NCBI GenBank assembly: GCA_002428265.1
Contig: DIUR01000023.1
Span: 248,001 to 312,000 of the forward strand
From: Bacteriovoracaceae bacterium UBA6153
GTDB taxonomy: Bacteria; Bdellovibrionota; Bacteriovoracia; Bacteriovoracales; Bacteriovoracaceae
Direction of reading: 5' to 3'
DNA length: 64,000 nucleotides
In this document: piece after piece, positions 33,969 through 42,953 of the stretch
Layout: every line of letters starts with the position of its first letter
Position numbering within the stretch: the stretch's first letter is position 1
Program-made: the position numbers and the translations under genes
The notes under the pieces: generated by a model
What the model was told of the DNA's origin: nothing
Databases searched by the model: none
Seen by the model: the letters and a program-made list of their open reading frames with translations, nothing else

Positions 33969-34149
33969 ACTGAAAGGCCATCCAAAAAAGTTTAAATATC
34001 CTGATTAGTATATTAGCAATCTAACCTAAAAGGAAAGTCGAGTAAAACTCATACGAATATTTAAAGAATCAATATTTGCTCAGCCTGAAATGCTAATGTA
34101 AGATAGAGCTTTTCTAAACTTAAGAGAAAATTAAATTCGGAGAGAATTG

Positions 34150-35133
34150 ATGTCATTCAAATTGTGCTCGAACGGTCTTGTTATCGACGATAAATCTCTT
34201 ACATTCAATTTACCAATTTTTATGGATTCAGTACTCCGAGGCATTGGCCAGGTCTTGTTACAAAACAACAGCTATTCTGGGCTCCTTTTTTTTATCGGAA
34301 TATTTTATAACTCAACATTGTTTGGGGTGGCCGTTTTAGTGGGAACAGTAGTGAGCACTCTGACTGCTATTATTTTTGGAATGGATCCTTCTAAAGTCCG
34401 CTCAGGACTTTTTGGTTTCAATGGTGCGTTGGTTGCAATAGCACTTAGCTATTTTCTTCATTCTGATTCGCTGACTTGGGTATATGTTATTTTTGCCTCT
34501 TCTTTTTCAACTGTTTTGATGGCAGCAGCAATCAGATTATTAGATGTCTGGAAGATGCCGACACTTACTTCCCCCTTTGTTCTTACTGCGCTAGGATTTT
34601 TATTGGCCTGCGCGCGACTTGGTAGGCTTCAGTCGACAAACGTATTGCCAAATGCAGGTTTACCTATTGCTGCGACAGTAGAGGGAATTGTCACACTTTC
34701 TACAGTGGCAGAAGGATTGTTCAATGGGATTGGACAAGTCTTTTTTCAGGAAAATATTGTTACTGGTGTTATTTTTTCTTTGGCCCTTTTAATTAGTTCA
34801 AGACGTGCTTTTATCATGGGGCTTTTAGGATCATTGACAGGAATATTGATTGCATGGATTTTAGGGGCAGCAGAGCCAGCGATTCGCTCTGGCGCTTTTA
34901 GTTTTAATTCTGTGCTGACGGCCGTTGCAGTGGGAGGAATTTTTACAGCAATTAATATCGCTTCTATCATTTATATGTCTCTTGCCGTGATAGTGACCAC
35001 TGTCGTATTTGCGGGAGTCTCGGCTGCGCTTGAGCCTTTAGGAATGCCGGCCATGACCTTGCCTTTTGTGTTGGTCGTTTGGGTATTTGTACTGGCCAGT
35101 CCTTTGTTTCCGAAATTGCAGGGGAAAGCTTAG
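34150..35133 (+). CDS. Urea transporter
   Basis: Starting at ATG 34150 (GGAGAG upstream) the protein has 327 residues and about ten membrane helices in two homologous halves. Each half has the UT signature: GIGQVLLQNNSYSGLLFFIGIF followed by FGFNGALVAIAL, and GIGQVFFQENIVTGVIF followed by FSFNSVLTAVAV. It should allow passive urea movement through the inner membrane. No urease genes are nearby. Confidence 0.88.
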   Translation: MSFKLCSNGLVIDDKSLTFNLPIFMDSVLRGIGQVLLQNNSYSGLLFFIGIFYNSTLFGVAVLVGTVVSTLTAIIFGMDPSKVRSGLFGFNGALVAIALSYFLHSDSLTWVYVIFASSFSTVLMAAAIRLLDVWKMPTLTSPFVLTALGFLLACARLGRLQSTNVLPNAGLPIAATVEGIVTLSTVAEGLFNGIGQVFFQENIVTGVIFSLALLISSRRAFIMGLLGSLTGILIAWILGAAEPAIRSGAFSFNSVLTAVAVGGIFTAINIASIIYMSLAVIVTTVVFAGVSAALEPLGMPAMTLPFVLVVWVFVLASPLFPKLQGKA

Positions 35134-35188
35134 TATAAGAGTTTGTAAAAGGTTTACATCTGTGGATACGCTCAAATCTTCAACTATA

Positions 35189-35947
35189 TTATTGCCAATT
35201 ATAATTAAAAGTAAAAATGAAACTAGGTTTTGCAACTTTCAGTTGAGACTCAAATCTTCCAAGGCCAGCAATGTAATTTGTGTGGCCATTTTTTTTCAAA
35301 GCAACCAGGTACTGGCCATTTTGATTCCCGTGATTTTTTTCTAGTTTTACATTTTGAATCAGCACACCCGTCATCCAAGAATCATTAATTTCAGTTCCAA
35401 CGATCGCTTCAATTTGATTTGCAATTTCGTTGGTGGGATTAATTAATACATAAGTAGATGGGTCCACTAATGCTTGTGATTTATCATCTTTTGAATCGAA
35501 GAAAGCTTTGGTGTACTTAAGACTTCCCATGATAGGTCCAAATTTAAAGAGAAGTTTTGCAGTAGCATCAGTTGAGTTCATGCTCCCAACACAGTTGTAG
35601 TTTCTACATATGTCCTCATCAAAAGTGCTAAACCTTCTCATCAGTTTTCTCCCAACAGAGAGACTAAAAAACGTGACAGGAGCAAATTCAAGTTCGGCCT
35701 TGCCACTATATGTAGCAGGCGAGAGATCTGCTATTAGCTTAGGTTTCATTGCGCCTTGAAGTGGATCACCATCTGCACCCCAAAGAGCAAACTTATAAGC
35801 AACAGTGGGGACAACGGATAATCCTGCAGAGTACGACCTGGCAGAAGCATCGACAGTGTATTCAAATTCGTTTGCCATGCTATATGGTGTGTACACAACG
35901 AAGAGTGTGATTATAAGTTTTGGAATAGTTTTAAATTTTAAATTCAT
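35189..35947 (-). CDS. Putative outer-membrane beta-barrel protein
   Basis: The 252-residue precursor has a signal peptide (about 1-25, YSMA) and mature alternating strands (SFIFTFNYNWQ at the end, EFAPVTFFSLSVGRKL), the pattern of an outer-membrane barrel, although the last residue is Gln rather than Phe. Two Cys (ICRNYNC) could form a disulfide. It is not assigned to a family. Confidence 0.55.
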   Translation of the reverse strand: MNLKFKTIPKLIITLFVVYTPYSMANEFEYTVDASARSYSAGLSVVPTVAYKFALWGADGDPLQGAMKPKLIADLSPATYSGKAELEFAPVTFFSLSVGRKLMRRFSTFDEDICRNYNCVGSMNSTDATAKLLFKFGPIMGSLKYTKAFFDSKDDKSQALVDPSTYVLINPTNEIANQIEAIVGTEINDSWMTGVLIQNVKLEKNHGNQNGQYLVALKKNGHTNYIAGLGRFESQLKVAKPSFIFTFNYNWQ

Positions 35948-36114
35948 ATAATCCTTTTATTTTACTAATTCATAGGGATCTTAGCGGGACTACTCTTAAT
36001 CAGCAATACTGTTTGGTAGTACTAACTAAAAATATTTTATAAATAACAGTATCTATTTTTTGTGATTCACCTAATCTTGAGGCATAGGCATTTTTTAATT
36101 TTTAGGGGAATACG

Positions 36115-36789
36115 ATGAAAAAGGGTATTTTGTTATTAGTACTTTTATCAACTGTAGCGGCAGTTGGATGTAAAAAAGATAAGGCAGCTGCTACGACTGC
36201 GGCCGCTGGAGGCGGTGGCGGAGCTTTAGCAACTGTGGCCGAATTGGCGGGAACTGCTTATTCGGAATGTAAGGCAGGTACAGGCAATGATTCTGGTAAG
36301 GGAGTTAGATATAGTTTCACAATTCAGACAAATGGAAATTATAACTTCACTATGAAGGTTGTTGATAGTGTGACGTGCGCTCCTGGTGCAGATGAGTTGA
36401 TTGCATATACTCAGTTTGGAACTTTTTCAGTTGAAGGTGCTTCAACAACCCCAGCAGATTCAGCAAAAGTTAAATTTGTTGTAGGAAGCTCTGTAATGAG
36501 TTCTCCTAGTAACATCACTGCATATAAAAACTTTTTTAATAATACTACTAACTGTGGAACACCTTCTTTGAATCTTGTAGGTACTGCTAGCGCTACAGAA
36601 ACACTTTCAGGCAGAACATGTAATACTTATGCACCATTCCCAACTCACACGACTTCTTATTATAACGTTGGAACTTTCACTGCTTCACCTAAAAAGGTAA
36701 GCATTAATATCAATAGTGCACAAGTTTGGTACTCAGGTGACCCGTCTACTTACCCAACATCAGTTAACACAACTTTCACATACCAATAG
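36115..36789 (+). CDS. Lipoprotein of unknown function
   Basis: The 224-residue precursor has a lipobox AVGC, so Cys19 is lipidated. An Ala/Thr/Gly-rich spacer leads to a Ser/Thr/Asn-rich beta-type domain with four Cys. It probably sits on the outer membrane. GGGGAA is the ribosome binding site. No family is recognised. Confidence 0.6.
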   Translation: MKKGILLLVLLSTVAAVGCKKDKAAATTAAAGGGGGALATVAELAGTAYSECKAGTGNDSGKGVRYSFTIQTNGNYNFTMKVVDSVTCAPGADELIAYTQFGTFSVEGASTTPADSAKVKFVVGSSVMSSPSNITAYKNFFNNTTNCGTPSLNLVGTASATETLSGRTCNTYAPFPTHTTSYYNVGTFTASPKKVSININSAQVWYSGDPSTYPTSVNTTFTYQ

Positions 36790-36800
36790 ACCTTACAAGC

Positions 36801-36833
36801 TCACCCTGTTCCTGCAAAACAGGGTGACTTTTT
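36801..36833. terminator. Strong intrinsic terminator
   Basis: TCACCCTGTT (36801-36810) and AACAGGGTGA (36818-36827) form a perfect 10-bp stem with a 7-nt loop followed by CTTTTT. It ends the lipoprotein gene and may also serve the convergent small gene on the other strand. Confidence 0.85.
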
Positions 36834-37020
36834 AATCCATCGTCAGCTTCTTTTCTTCAATATCTTTCAACTCTGTCCCATCAGTACTTTTTATTTTATA
36901 TTTCCATTCACGAGTCTTGGCATCTTTCACGGCACCAGTGACTTTGAACTTCTTTAAGGCCGCGCCAGAAACAGGAGCGTACAAAACTGAATCTCCATCG
37001 GTGAAAACTCTCTCAGACAT
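36832..37020 (-). CDS. Small protein, possible Tudor/SH3-like domain
   Basis: The 62-residue protein FTDGDSVLYAPVSGAALKKFKVTGAVKDAKTREWKYKIKSTDG has the short-strand, charged composition of SH3/Tudor-like barrels. It has no signal peptide. The function is unknown. Confidence 0.5.
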   Translation of the reverse strand: MSERVFTDGDSVLYAPVSGAALKKFKVTGAVKDAKTREWKYKIKSTDGTELKDIEEKKLTMD

Positions 37021-37147
37021 AACAAATCTCCGTTTAAAATTTATACAATGGGCTTATCAAATCCATGCCTTGATGTCTTAATTATTTGCAAATTGACAAA
37101 AATAATAGAAATGCTATTTTGTAGGAAATCTAATACGGGAGATGGGC

Positions 37148-37351
37148 ATGACTTCAACGAAAGAATCAAAAAATACAACTGAAGAAACTCAAACTGAAGA
37201 CCATGGGCACGTTCATGGCCCGAACTGCAACCACGGTCATCACCACCATGAAGCACTAAAGCCTATCACTCGTGATGCACCAAAGGTCGGCCGCAATGAT
37301 CCTTGCACTTGTGGTAGTCAGAAGAAATTCAAAAAGTGTTGTGGAATGTAG
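37148..37351 (+). CDS. Small SEC-C motif protein with His-rich segment
   Basis: The start ATG 37148 gives 67 residues. A His-rich stretch (HVHGPNCNHGHHHHE) is followed by the SEC-C zinc-binding motif VGRNDPCTCGSQKKFKKCCG, as found at the end of SecA. Zn2+ or other metal binding is likely. The leader has ACGGGAGA before the start, as two nearby genes do. Confidence 0.75.
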   Translation: MTSTKESKNTTEETQTEDHGHVHGPNCNHGHHHHEALKPITRDAPKVGRNDPCTCGSQKKFKKCCGM

Positions 37352-37503
37352 TCCCCAAAGGACGCTTCTTACAATAACGCCATGTCCAGTAACACCTGTT
37401 GATACTAGAGATGTGCATTTAAATTTTGACCAAAATAAAATCCTGCTACATACTTGATAGGCGAACTTCACATTCGCGTATGAAATCTAACGGGAGAGTT
37501 CAC

Positions 37504-37950
37504 ATGGCAACTAAAAAACCAGCAGCTAAGAAGAAAGCAGCGGCTAAAAAGCCAGCAGCTAAAAAAGCAGTGGCAAAGAAGCCAGCAGCTAAAAATGGTG
37601 CAAAAAAAGCTCCTGCTAAAAAAGCAGTGGCCAAAAAAGTAGTAGCAAAAAAACCAGCGGCTAAAAAAGCTGTTGCTAAAAAAGTTGCAGCAAAGAAAGT
37701 CGTCGCTAAAAAACCAGTGGCGAAAAAAGCCGTGGCCAAAAAAGTTGTGGCGAAGAAAGTCGTTTCTAAGAAGCCAGCAGCTAAGAAAGTTGTAGCTAAA
37801 AAGCCAGTTGCAAAAAAAGCAGTCGTTAAGGCAGCTCCGGCAGCAGCTCCAAAAACAGTAGCTAAGAAAGTAGCAGCTCCAGTGAAAGCAACTCCAGCTC
37901 CAAAGGCTGCGACTCCTGCTAAAAAACCAGCACCAGCTAAAGCGCCGGCA
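37504..37950 (+). repeat. Low-complexity AAAAAAGC/GCTAAAAA-type coding repeat
   Basis: The DNA encoding the Lys/Ala repeats is a degenerate short-period array of AAA, AAG, GCT, GCA and CCA codons. Such arrays expand and contract easily. It causes long spurious frames on the other strand. Confidence 0.7.
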
Positions 37951-38196
37951 AAAACATCAACTCCAAAGTCTGATGTACCTACGCCGAAGCCAATTGAGCA
38001 AAATGATTTTTTAAGCTTAAAGATTGCTAAAGCTATGCATGAAAATCCACCTCTATATGATTACAAAGAAGGGGAAGAGGAAGTGGAGCATCCACCTCTA
38101 ACTCCAATCGTAAGAGAGACGCCAAAGGTTGGTAGAAATGAACCATGTCCTTGTGGAAGCGGATTAAAATATAAAAAATGTCACGGTAACGTTTAA
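37504..38196 (+). CDS. Histone H1-like Lys/Ala repeat protein with SEC-C motif
   Basis: From ATG 37504 (GGGAGAG upstream) the 230-residue protein has about 150 residues of K-K-P-A-A-K-K type repeats, as in bacterial histone H1-like proteins (AlgP/HctB type), then a Pro/Ala linker, and ends in the SEC-C motif VGRNEPCPCGSGLKYKKCHG. The basic repeat should bind and compact DNA (or RNA), and the SEC-C motif binds zinc. The repeat makes the length variable. Its C-terminal motif is shared with the preceding small gene. Confidence 0.8.
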   Translation: MATKKPAAKKKAAAKKPAAKKAVAKKPAAKNGAKKAPAKKAVAKKVVAKKPAAKKAVAKKVAAKKVVAKKPVAKKAVAKKVVAKKVVSKKPAAKKVVAKKPVAKKAVVKAAPAAAPKTVAKKVAAPVKATPAPKAATPAKKPAPAKAPAKTSTPKSDVPTPKPIEQNDFLSLKIAKAMHENPPLYDYKEGEEEVEHPPLTPIVRETPKVGRNEPCPCGSGLKYKKCHGNV

Positions 38197-38206
38197 TATT
38201 TATTTT

Positions 38207-38238
38207 TAGCAGTTGGGACGTCTCAACTGCTATAAATT
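38207..38238 (+). terminator. Intrinsic terminator after the histone-like gene
   Basis: TAGCAGTTG (38207-38215) and CAACTGCTA (38224-38232) form a 9-bp stem with an 8-nt loop, followed by an A/T tail with TTTT. Confidence 0.55.
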
Positions 38239-38335
38239 TTCTATTACAAGCAGTATGTTTTGTTACTTGTTTGATACCCACAATTATTTTTTTCATCTTG
38301 ATATCTATCACCAATACGCCTAAATTTTTATAATC

Positions 38336-38356
38336 AATCTTACGGGAGATTATAAA
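38336..38356 (+). promoter_or_regulatory. Shared ACGGGAGA leader element
   Basis: ACGGGAGA occurs just before the ATG of this gene (about 38342) and, as ACGGGAGA or ACGGGAGAG, before 37148 and 37504. It supplies the Shine-Dalgarno sequence. A TATAAT lies about 17 bases before the element here. Confidence 0.45.
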
Positions 38357-39433
38357 ATGACAATTCAAAATATCGCTTCTAATTCAAAATTTATTCAGGC
38401 CAAAGGGATTGCAGCACTGGCCGCAAAAGCTCCACTCAAATCTTTCTCATTCGAGAGAAGAGCTCCTCGCGAACACGATGTTCTTATCGATATTAAGTAC
38501 TGTGGTATTTGTCACTCCGATATCCATCAGGTGCGTGACGAATGGGGTGGGTCTGTTTTTCCAATGGTGCCAGGCCATGAAATTGCCGGTGTTGTAGCCC
38601 TTGTTGGAAGTAAAGTTACAAAATATAAAGTTGGTGATCATGTTGGTGTAGGTTGTTTTGTCGATTCTTGCAGACATTGTTCATCATGTCTTGAGGGCCT
38701 TGAACAGTATTGTGAAGAAGGTATGACTGGGACCTATAATTCAACTGAGCGTGGAACCGATATTCCCACACAAGGTGGCTACTCAAATAAAATTACTGTT
38801 GATGAAAACTATGTCTTAAAGATTCCGAAGAGTATGCCTTTAGATTCAGCTGCCCCATTGTTATGTGCCGGTATCACTCTTTACTCACCGCTTATGCATT
38901 GGAAAGCAGGGCCTGGAAAAAAAGTCGCTATTATTGGTCTCGGTGGACTTGGGCATATGGGAGTTAAAATCGCACATGCTTTAGGCGCTGAAGTGACAGT
39001 ATTAAGCCATTCACTAAGTAAGTTGGAAGATGGCAAGCGCATGGGAGCAGACCATTTTTATGCCACTTCCGATGAGTCGACTTTTACAAAACTTGCAGGG
39101 CAATTTGATTTGATCATCAATACCGTTTCAGCAGTGATGGACTGGAATTTATTTCTTGGACTCTTAAAAAGAGATGGAACATTAGTTATTTGTGGAATTC
39201 CAGAAGAGGCCATTCCAGTAGGTGCTTTCTCTCTTGTTGGTGGACGTAGAAGTCTTTCAGGCTCTCTTATCGGTGGGATTAAAGAAACGCAAGAAATGCT
39301 GGATTTCTGTGATAAGCATAAAATCGCTTGTGAGATAGAAGTAATTTCTGCAGATCAAGTGAATGTTGCCTATGAGAGAGTTGTTAAGAGTGATGTTAGA
39401 TATAGATTTGTTATTGATATGTCGACTTTGTAA
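38357..39433 (+). CDS. Zinc-dependent alcohol dehydrogenase (CAD/YahK-like)
   Basis: The 358-residue protein has the catalytic zinc residues in CGICHSDIHQV and PGHEIAGVV, the structural zinc Cys set in DSCRHCSSCLEGLEQYC, and the Rossmann motif IIGLGGLGHMGV. This is the NADP-dependent cinnamyl alcohol dehydrogenase/YahK group that reduces aldehydes. Its physiological substrate is not shown. Confidence 0.92.
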   Translation: MTIQNIASNSKFIQAKGIAALAAKAPLKSFSFERRAPREHDVLIDIKYCGICHSDIHQVRDEWGGSVFPMVPGHEIAGVVALVGSKVTKYKVGDHVGVGCFVDSCRHCSSCLEGLEQYCEEGMTGTYNSTERGTDIPTQGGYSNKITVDENYVLKIPKSMPLDSAAPLLCAGITLYSPLMHWKAGPGKKVAIIGLGGLGHMGVKIAHALGAEVTVLSHSLSKLEDGKRMGADHFYATSDESTFTKLAGQFDLIINTVSAVMDWNLFLGLLKRDGTLVICGIPEEAIPVGAFSLVGGRRSLSGSLIGGIKETQEMLDFCDKHKIACEIEVISADQVNVAYERVVKSDVRYRFVIDMSTL

Positions 39434-39440
39434 AATGTGA

Positions 39441-39470
39441 ATTAAGGGCCTTTGAAGGCCCTTAATTTAT
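39441..39470. terminator. Bidirectional terminator
   Basis: ATTAAGGGCCTT (39441-39452) and AAGGCCCTTAAT (39455-39466) form a perfect 12-bp palindrome between convergent genes. T-runs are short on both sides. Confidence 0.7.
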
Positions 39471-40939
39471 GATAATAAATTCTTAAGAGTCGCCGCCATA
39501 ATCTCCAGAGTCTGCTGAGTATAAGTTAGGATTTCAGCAACCGTCGTTTGAGAAGAAGCAAATCTAATTTTTAAAGTGTTCGTAGAAATTTCAACTTTTG
39601 AAATTCCTTTAATGTTTTTTGGAAAAAATGAAAAAGAGTTATCTTTATGTTCAAATGTTCCCTGATTTTCATCTTCTAGATCGTACAAGGCATCTTCCAA
39701 TGAATCTTGATCCAGAGATCCTTTAATAGGGAAGGTAATGGTATCAAACCCATCAGTGAAGATCTCATCAATCGGCATTGGGAAGCTACTCAAAGGAACT
39801 CTAAGCTCTAATTCTCTCTTGATGGTCACTTCTGTGCAGTCGTCAGCAGATTGCTCGGCACTGATATTGTATCTGAAAAATTCAGTGTGAAGTGATCCGC
39901 CTTCAGGGTCTTTTACAGTATTACTATTCTTTAACCTTAAGTTTTTTCTGGCCTTATCAAAAAGATTTTCAATTTCAACTTTTAAGTACTCATCTTGTGC
40001 TAGTTCTAAGGCCAGTTTTGAAGCAAAGCTACTATGGTCTTTTGGGATTTTGTGACGGGCCTTATTGAATCCTTCAAAGTTTTTAAAAGGAATGTTTTGT
40101 TCGCGAGACAAGGTGTATTGATTAAATTGAATCTCTACGTTCTTTGTATCTGATTCTTCATCACTTTCAAAAGCAATGATAGGAGCGACATGACTGGCGT
40201 CAATAACACTGTAAGGACTTTGCCTGTCATTAATGAACATTGTCTTTGTTATATACTGAGGAATTTTAACAGATAAGCATTTCCCAAGTGAGACATTGGT
40301 AATGGCATTGTTTTTATCAATGGCAGAGTCGTCTTTACCGTTCATCGCATTTACTAGATGAAGACACCAGATGCCGTGCTTGGCAGAGACAGAAATAAAT
40401 GATTTTTCTCCAGGATAACAAGATAAGAAAATTGAGTTGCCTGGATTGGCACGAACGAGCTCGGAGTATTCTTTTTCAACTAAGTTACTGGCAGCACTTT
40501 TAACTTTATTTTTTGATTTCAATTCTTCAGCGGATGAGTCGATAAAAATAAAGTTCTTTTTGTTTTTAACGGCCTTTAGCGGTTGAAGAAAAACATCGTC
40601 AATTGAAAGAGAGCTCTCTTCAAGGTTGGAGTTATCAGTATTCCAGCATGTAAGGTAGTTCTTTGAATTGGTATTAAACCCATGACCGACGTAATAAAAA
40701 TAGCACTCATCTTCCATCGTTATTCTGGCAAAGATATTTTTCAGGCGCTTTTCAATATTATTTTTATTGGCCTCTTCGTTGATTAAATAAACGAGTTCAT
40801 CCTCTTCAATATAAAGCTGATCCATAAAAGCTTTTTTTACTGAGTTAGCATCATTTTCAGCAAATTCAATTTTAGATAATTCGGGCACAACCAGAGGAGA
40901 ATAGTTCTCGATTGCTATAATAATTCCGTACTTTTTCAT
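39467..40939 (-). CDS. Caspase-fold (peptidase C14) protein with Ser in place of catalytic Cys
   Basis: The 490-residue protein has an N-terminal caspase-like domain (about 1-230): GIIIAIENY, ENDANSVKKAF, the His loop FYYVGHGFNT and the strand NFIFIDSSAEE, where caspases and metacaspases have D-x-C. A later motif, SIFLSCYPGEKSF, matches the strand after the active site. The substitution of Ser for Cys suggests a pseudo-protease or an altered nucleophile. The remaining 250 residues are unknown. Bacterial caspase-fold proteins are often found in immunity or cell-death modules, but no partner gene is seen here. Confidence 0.72.
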   Translation of the reverse strand: MKKYGIIIAIENYSPLVVPELSKIEFAENDANSVKKAFMDQLYIEEDELVYLINEEANKNNIEKRLKNIFARITMEDECYFYYVGHGFNTNSKNYLTCWNTDNSNLEESSLSIDDVFLQPLKAVKNKKNFIFIDSSAEELKSKNKVKSAASNLVEKEYSELVRANPGNSIFLSCYPGEKSFISVSAKHGIWCLHLVNAMNGKDDSAIDKNNAITNVSLGKCLSVKIPQYITKTMFINDRQSPYSVIDASHVAPIIAFESDEESDTKNVEIQFNQYTLSREQNIPFKNFEGFNKARHKIPKDHSSFASKLALELAQDEYLKVEIENLFDKARKNLRLKNSNTVKDPEGGSLHTEFFRYNISAEQSADDCTEVTIKRELELRVPLSSFPMPIDEIFTDGFDTITFPIKGSLDQDSLEDALYDLEDENQGTFEHKDNSFSFFPKNIKGISKVEISTNTLKIRFASSQTTVAEILTYTQQTLEIMAATLKNLLS

Positions 40940-41036
40940 AGATTTTTACCTTGGCTTAGAGACAACAGGATTATAGCTAATTCTCTTGATTAATGTATAG
41001 ATATTAGCAGTGAAGCACTCGGTTTTTTCATAAATG

Positions 41037-41765
41037 CTAATTAAAAAAGCCTGAATAATAGAGTCCAAGAAAATCCATTGAGAGTGCGATAGAGATATGG
41101 AGCACGACACCAAGCCAGATACTTCTGCTTTTCATTGCGAGATGACCAAGTATAAGTCCAGCAAACATACTTCCGACAGCTTCAGGAAAAGGTTTATGAA
41201 TATGAATGAGTGCATAGGGCATCATCATAAGAAAAACTGCAATTTCTTTTTTTATTTTGGCCGCGATGGCCAGAGCAGGGCCTCTGAAGAAGAACTCAAT
41301 GGCAAAAAATTGCGGAAGATACACGAGTTCGAACTTCAACCAGTCTATGGCGTTTTCAGGGCGATAAAGAGGGTAGAATTGATAAAACTGCGGGCGTGAT
41401 GCAGCAATGATGAGCACAGGGAACATGATAAAGTACAACAGCAGGTACTGCGAATAGGACGTTTTTAGCGGACTTCTCAGCATCCAGTCCACATCTCTTA
41501 AAAAAGCTTTAAAAATAACCGAAGGAAAAATGACTAGGACGATGAAGAAGGAAAAGGTTGTCCAAACTTGAGCATAGAAGAATTTGTCATTTTGAGTTAA
41601 GGATCTATACCAATCGACACTTTGAAAATGAAAGTGAAAAACTCCTTGCCAACCAAAGTACTCAATAATCAGCATAGCAAGTGTGACTGTGAAAATAAGA
41701 ATCATTTCAGGGGATTTTAATAAGGCCAAAGGAAAAAAGGTTTCAATTTTTTCACGAATATTCAT
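41037..41765 (-). CDS. CPBP/CAAX-type intramembrane protease family protein
   Basis: The 242-residue protein has about seven membrane helices. The EFFFRGPAL segment resembles motif 1 (EExxxR), but the first Glu is Ile, so only one Glu precedes the Arg. Later His are in ALIHIHKPF and VVLHISIA, as in motifs 2 and 3. CPBP proteins cleave membrane substrates or work as immunity and processing factors. It is divergent to the cluster starting at 41874. Confidence 0.7.
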   Translation of the reverse strand: MNIREKIETFFPLALLKSPEMILIFTVTLAMLIIEYFGWQGVFHFHFQSVDWYRSLTQNDKFFYAQVWTTFSFFIVLVIFPSVIFKAFLRDVDWMLRSPLKTSYSQYLLLYFIMFPVLIIAASRPQFYQFYPLYRPENAIDWLKFELVYLPQFFAIEFFFRGPALAIAAKIKKEIAVFLMMMPYALIHIHKPFPEAVGSMFAGLILGHLAMKSRSIWLGVVLHISIALSMDFLGLYYSGFFN

Positions 41766-41859
41766 ACTTGGAGTCCCTAGGTGTTTTGCCAGCTTTAATT
41801 CTAATAGAATTACCTAGATATATCAGTAAATAAAAGTGAATTTTAAGCATTTTAGGGTT

Positions 41860-41865
41860 TATAAT
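41860..41865 (+). promoter_or_regulatory. -10 element before the 41874 gene cluster
   Basis: TATAAT lies eight bases before the ATG at 41874, which implies a very short leader. An ATG at 41886, after AAAGGA, is an alternative start. No clear -35 is seen. Confidence 0.45.
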
Positions 41866-41873
41866 ATTCTTAC

Positions 41874-42953
41874 ATGTGTAAAGGAATGTTTAAGAAAGCG
41901 ATATTTACCCGTAAGTCGGAAATGATAAATTTATTGTTTCCCATGATATTTTTTATCCTCATGGTAATTGAGTATTTTTATAATATTAATTATCTTTATA
42001 CATTCAGCAGACAGCAGAATGCATTTTTAACGAATATTATTTTTTTAAATATTACTCATAATGCATTTACCTTAATTCTTCTGACTTCAACTTTGCCTCT
42101 TTATAAATGGATTGATCATCATGGAGGTCAGGAAACATTCTGGAGAAAGCAAGTCCTGATTTTTAGTACGATGATTCTTTTTTTTGGATTATTAATATAT
42201 TTTAGTCATCAGTACCGTTTTGTTTTTTTTGTTTTTGTTCTTATTAATTTTCTTTTTGCTGCTCACCATGCTTTGTCGCAAACTTTTGGCCTATCACTGT
42301 TATATACTATAGATCTTCCAAGAGATGCCTTATTTTATAAAGCCGAAAAGATAGAGCGATTTCTATTTTCAACTTTGATGTTTTCTGTCTTATTGAGTGG
42401 TTCGTTCTACATAATGGTGAGTTCCAGATTATTTGATTTCCCTCTCTCTATGGTTCAGAGTTTTGTTAAGTATTCTATCTGGATAAAATTTTTACTCGCA
42501 TTAATGTTAGTTATTCATCCATTTTATTTTTTTAAAAAAGATTATCTGGGAAAAAGCTTTTTTAATCTTCGTTATTTAATCTGGCCTTTTACGATTATTT
42601 CTACGACTGCTATATTTGCGACAACTTCCATACATGGAATCGAGTATGGGCTGGTGACGAGGAAAATGATAAAGAACGATTCATTAAGAAGACCTATATT
42701 AGCATTTATGTTAATTGCTGCAGTTATTGTCTTCGCAGTCATTAGAATCGACAACTATGAAAAAATCCGAAGTGGGCAATATCTTGCTCCATGGTTAATA
42801 CTAATTTCCAGCGTATCTGTGGCATTTTCTTTTCTTCATTATTATTTGGATAGAAGACTCTTCAAGATGCGTCATCAAATCAATAGAGAGACGGTAGGAC
42901 TTCTTCTTTTTAATAATCCAGATGAACACAGGAATAGCGATGCAAAAAGCTGA
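41874..42953 (+). CDS. Polytopic membrane protein with conserved-looking His residues
   Basis: The 359-residue protein has about nine membrane helices and several His near helix ends: ITHNAFTL, FAAHHALSQ, SIHGIEYGL and FLHYYLDRRLFKMRH. The pattern suggests metal binding, as in membrane oxygenases or hydroxylases, but no family was recognised. It is the first gene of the rightward cluster and overlaps the next gene. Confidence 0.55.
   Translation: MCKGMFKKAIFTRKSEMINLLFPMIFFILMVIEYFYNINYLYTFSRQQNAFLTNIIFLNITHNAFTLILLTSTLPLYKWIDHHGGQETFWRKQVLIFSTMILFFGLLIYFSHQYRFVFFVFVLINFLFAAHHALSQTFGLSLLYTIDLPRDALFYKAEKIERFLFSTLMFSVLLSGSFYIMVSSRLFDFPLSMVQSFVKYSIWIKFLLALMLVIHPFYFFKKDYLGKSFFNLRYLIWPFTIISTTAIFATTSIHGIEYGLVTRKMIKNDSLRRPILAFMLIAAVIVFAVIRIDNYEKIRSGQYLAPWLILISSVSVAFSFLHYYLDRRLFKMRHQINRETVGLLLFNNPDEHRNSDAKS

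Noticed and set aside
37500..37739. Long minus-strand frame opposite the Lys/Ala repeat gene
   Set aside because: It is a by-product of the repeated codons (Ala/Phe-rich mirror) and has no ribosome binding site.
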